From a virus, in IMG/VR virus record IMGVR_UViG_3300042898_001876, positions 1 to 21,423 of that record: DNA of 21,423 nucleotides; one strand, written 5' to 3'. Shown here piece after piece: positions 19,533-21,423 of this stretch (its first letter is position 1; every line of letters starts with the position of its first letter). Both the position numbers and the translations under genes were made by a program. The notes beneath the pieces are model-generated. The model searched no databases, was not told where the DNA came from, and saw nothing but the letters and a program-made list of their open reading frames with translations.

Positions 19533-19534
19533 AA

Positions 19535-19633
19535 TTATCTTTTCTTTTTAAATTGTTTATACAAAATGATTGATACAAAGTAGAATACTACTATAAACTC
19601 AAATATAATAAATTGATTTTTGGGGTCTTGCAT
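19535..19633 (-). CDS. Membrane microprotein, 32 residues
   Basis: The ATG at 19633 overlaps the preceding stop by one base (TAATG), the same coupling used elsewhere in this operon. An ATG at 19645 would add four residues. The peptide has a short polar start (MQDPKNQ), one membrane helix of about 19 residues (FIIFEFIVVFYFVSIILY) and a strongly basic tail (KQFKKKR). It fills the gap exactly, ending 2 nt before the next start. Function unknown. Confidence 0.6.
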   Translation of the reverse strand: MQDPKNQFIIFEFIVVFYFVSIILYKQFKKKR

Positions 19634-19989
19634 TATGTTTTGCATAGATGTTCTTTAATTAGTTTTGCGTTTGTTTTGTTTAACTTGAATTTTTGGTCGT
19701 CCTTGTAAAGTTCAAACCACGTTTGTTTCATATCTTGCCTAAACTTAAATCCTTCGTTTACTAGATTTAAAGCCCTTGCAAAGCCTATGTAGCCGTTATG
19801 TTTTGGCATCTTTCTAAGGTTATAAGGACTAGCATCTAATCCATAGTCAAAGGTGTACCCAATTGCTCTACACTCTTGCAATAGCAATTGGCAATTCTCA
19901 TACGTTTCGTCATCAAAAGCGTGTTTGATAATTACTGCTTTTAACTCATCGGGTGCATTGTCTAAATCTTCAAATAAATCTTTACTCAT
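19633..19989 (-). CDS. Unknown 118-residue phage protein
   Basis: The start at 19989 (MSKDLFEDLDNAPDELKAVI) is chosen because it overlaps the preceding gene's end by 8 nt (ATGAGTAA); an upstream ATG at 20055 would give a 66-nt overlap and a basic extension. The pattern CRAIGYTFDYGLDASPYNLR is typical of a small-protein family of Bacteroidota phages and mobile elements that I know only as uncharacterised. It is soluble and has no membrane segment. Confidence 0.65.
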   Translation of the reverse strand: MSKDLFEDLDNAPDELKAVIIKHAFDDETYENCQLLLQECRAIGYTFDYGLDASPYNLRKMPKHNGYIGFARALNLVNEGFKFRQDMKQTWFELYKDDQKFKLNKTNAKLIKEHLCKT

Positions 19990-20173
19990 TTTCTTTTCCT
20001 TTCGTAAATTCAATTTTGATACACTTTTTAAATACTTCGAGGGGATAACGCTCAACGCTGAACATTTTATCTACGAAGTAATCTTTTGCAGCCTTTTCGT
20101 CTATTGTGCTGCTTACGCTTGTCGTATAGTCGTACTGACTATCCTCGAAGAAAACTTTTACGGAGTTTAACAT
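19982..20173 (-). CDS. Unknown 63-residue protein
   Basis: A small alpha/beta-like protein: VKVFFEDSQYDYTTSVSS would form a beta hairpin, and KAAKDYFVDKMFSVERYPLE a helix. It lies 3 nt after the preceding gene's stop and is coupled to the next gene. No family was recognised. Confidence 0.55.
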   Translation of the reverse strand: MLNSVKVFFEDSQYDYTTSVSSTIDEKAAKDYFVDKMFSVERYPLEVFKKCIKIEFTKGKENE

Positions 20174-20176
20174 GGT

Positions 20177-20413
20177 TTAAAAATGAATTAAGTTTTTAAC
20201 GTCTTTTTGTGATTCTTTGGATAAAGGTTTGTATTGATTAGCTTCATTTAATAAAGCCACATGAATAATTGTTTTGGGCAATATAAAATTGTTTTCTGCA
20301 TTTTCTGTATCAACTCCTCCGCTATTATAAAGCCTTTCGCACTCTTTTAATAGTGCTTTTTGATGTTCTTTTGCCATTACTTTAATTTTGGCTGTAAATT
20401 CCTTTTGTGTCAT
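20177..20413 (-). CDS. Unknown 78-residue protein
   Basis: A helical, lysine- and glutamate-rich protein (EFTAKIKVMAKEHQKALLKE, then LYNSGGVDTENAENNFILPK). It starts after a 66-nt gap that holds the near-promoter sequence TTAGTTTG on the minus strand, one base from TAnnTTTG. A weak promoter may start here. No similarity recognised. Confidence 0.55.
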   Translation of the reverse strand: MTQKEFTAKIKVMAKEHQKALLKECERLYNSGGVDTENAENNFILPKTIIHVALLNEANQYKPLSKESQKDVKNLIHF

Positions 20414-20479
20414 TTTGTTTGTTTGTTTTGGAATAGTTGCACCCTTAGCACGAGGGGGTCGGGTACAAACTAAACACAG

Positions 20480-21217
20480 TTAGTTATATAATGATTTGAA
20501 ATATATTTTATCTTGAGCGAATGTTTGTTCCCACTCACTATTTGATTGAGCAGCCCCGCAGTTGTCAACTTTTAAGCTAACAACATTGAGCATTGCATAC
20601 CTTAGCAAATAGGGAGTACAGAATAAGTGAGCAAGGTTTGCGAGGTTAACGGGTTGCTTGTAATCTTTTACGCATACCTCGAACAGATAGGGGTTGCTTG
20701 CAGATGTTGGTTTTGCCATACCTATAAAAGTTATTTTTGTGTTTACTTTATTTTTTTGGTACTCGTTAACGGTGGCAATAACCTCACAGAATCTTTCGTA
20801 GAACTTATCAGCCTTGACACCCGAAGGAGCGAACACATTTACAAATATTTCTACTTTTTTGTTTTCGTGTTCGGTTCTGTTAGTTACCCAACAATCAGGG
20901 TCGCCTTGCAAAACTGCATCCATATTAAAGTATTCGCCACTAGAATCCATAGTTTGAAAGGACTTGTTTTGTACTTGTATTTGTACATCCTTGCGACTTT
21001 GAATAGCTTTCCTATACAATTCTACATTAGACTCAAATAAGCCCTTGTTAGCTGCTTCTACGTTGTCATATTCTTTATCGCAAGCCCACTTATAATTAGT
21101 ATTCTGTTGTCCATTAGCTTTGATAAGGTCAACATACAACTCATTAAGGTTTGCATATTTGAATGTGATAAGAGTAGCAGACTTGCTACTACTCTTTTTG
21201 GTTGATTTTCTTGGCAT
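20480..21217 (-). CDS. Phage protein of unknown function, resembling DUF7192-type proteins
   Basis: A 245-residue protein with a basic serine-rich N-terminus (PRKSTKKSSSKSATLITFKY), a central GDPDCWV (about residues 105-111) followed by a conserved-looking block with VEIFVNVFAPSGVKADKFYE and a C-terminal LLRYAMLNVV. The central pattern (G-x-P-x-C then V.I.VNV.A..GV) recalls a family of uncharacterised phage proteins; the match is from memory and weak. Its ATG overlaps the upstream stop by 1 nt (TAATG). Confidence 0.6.
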   Translation of the reverse strand: MPRKSTKKSSSKSATLITFKYANLNELYVDLIKANGQQNTNYKWACDKEYDNVEAANKGLFESNVELYRKAIQSRKDVQIQVQNKSFQTMDSSGEYFNMDAVLQGDPDCWVTNRTEHENKKVEIFVNVFAPSGVKADKFYERFCEVIATVNEYQKNKVNTKITFIGMAKPTSASNPYLFEVCVKDYKQPVNLANLAHLFCTPYLLRYAMLNVVSLKVDNCGAAQSNSEWEQTFAQDKIYFKSLYN

Positions 21218-21423
21218 TATAGTAATGAATAAGATTGAATAATATTATCAGATACGATTGATTTAACCACAATTTCGTATGCTTCGCTTTCTGAATACCC
21301 TACACTTACAAGGTTGTATGCTTGTTTGATATTCCTAGTAGTGATAGCAACTTGCTCAACTTCTAAGGTTTTCCTTAAATCGTGATACTTTTTAGCTACA
21401 TCGCCAAAGAGTTGAAGCTCAAG
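21217..21423 (-). CDS. 3' part of a gene of unknown function (partial)
   Basis: An open frame runs from the right edge of the window to a TAA at 21217-21219 and encodes 68 residues (including LFGDVAKKYHDLRKTLEVEQ and VSVGYSESEAYEIVVKSIVS) of a helical soluble protein. The stop overlaps the next start by one base. The start and most of the gene lie outside the window. Confidence 0.6.
   Translation of the reverse strand, partial: LELQLFGDVAKKYHDLRKTLEVEQVAITTRNIKQAYNLVSVGYSESEAYEIVVKSIVSDNIIQSYSLL

Noticed and set aside
1-21423. tRNA genes, CRISPR arrays and insertion sequences
   Set aside because: No cloverleaf with conserved arms, no regularly spaced repeat-spacer pattern and no transposase or terminal inverted repeats were found by eye.

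Overview
The window is AT-rich and looks like the middle of a temperate phage or prophage of a Bacteroidota host, possibly a flavobacterium or relative. The host assignment rests on promoters of the Bacteroidota primary sigma factor (TTTG or TTG, about 19 nt, then TAnnTTTG), on gene starts that mostly lack Shine-Dalgarno sequences, and on phage families typical of that phylum. The genus cannot be told from the sequence.

Two convergent gene blocks meet, overlapping by 4 nt, at about 3190. The left block (1-3191, plus strand) is late-type: the end of an upstream gene, two small membrane proteins that could be holins, an M15-type endolysin, a metallophosphoesterase, another membrane protein, and an embedded pair of membrane/exported proteins arranged like Rz/Rz1 spanins. 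The pair has its own perfect Bacteroidota promoter. The right block (3188-21423, minus strand) runs from early genes at the right end to the integrase at the left. It holds two genes of no known function, many small genes, a methyltransferase-DUF4942 fusion, a DnaJ-type zinc-finger microprotein, an SSB-like protein, a RecF/SMC-like ATPase, a stand-alone DnaA domain IV protein, a DUF1064 nuclease, an HNH protein, a DnaQ-type exonuclease, a KilA-N protein, small regulators, a MazG-like pyrophosphohydrolase, a winged-helix replication initiator, a Toprim-DnaB primase-helicase, two further DNA methyltransferases and a tyrosine integrase.

Replication appears self-directed. The initiator gene carries three palindromic iterons (8863-8922) beside an AT-rich stretch, a lambda-O-like arrangement, and has a perfect promoter with a structured leader. 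The primase-helicase follows with an ATGA overlap. The SSB-like protein, exonuclease, ATPase and DnaA-like protein probably support replication or recombination.

The most unusual part is 4333-6291. Two methyltransferase genes lie in repeat-bounded units of 953 and 928 bp. Each unit ends in an attC-like palindrome with conserved ends (TATAAC...AAAACGTTAT) and unrelated but still self-complementary inner stems. The units also share leader sequence and their last coding bases. This is the layout of integron gene cassettes, placed against the 5' end of a phage-type tyrosine recombinase gene that lacks the integron-specific insertion.

Other points of note are three promoters placed so that the predicted transcript starts at or very near the start codon, several single-helix membrane microproteins of 22-34 residues in the gaps of the early operon, and a cluster of genes with strong Shine-Dalgarno sequences in an otherwise SD-poor genome.
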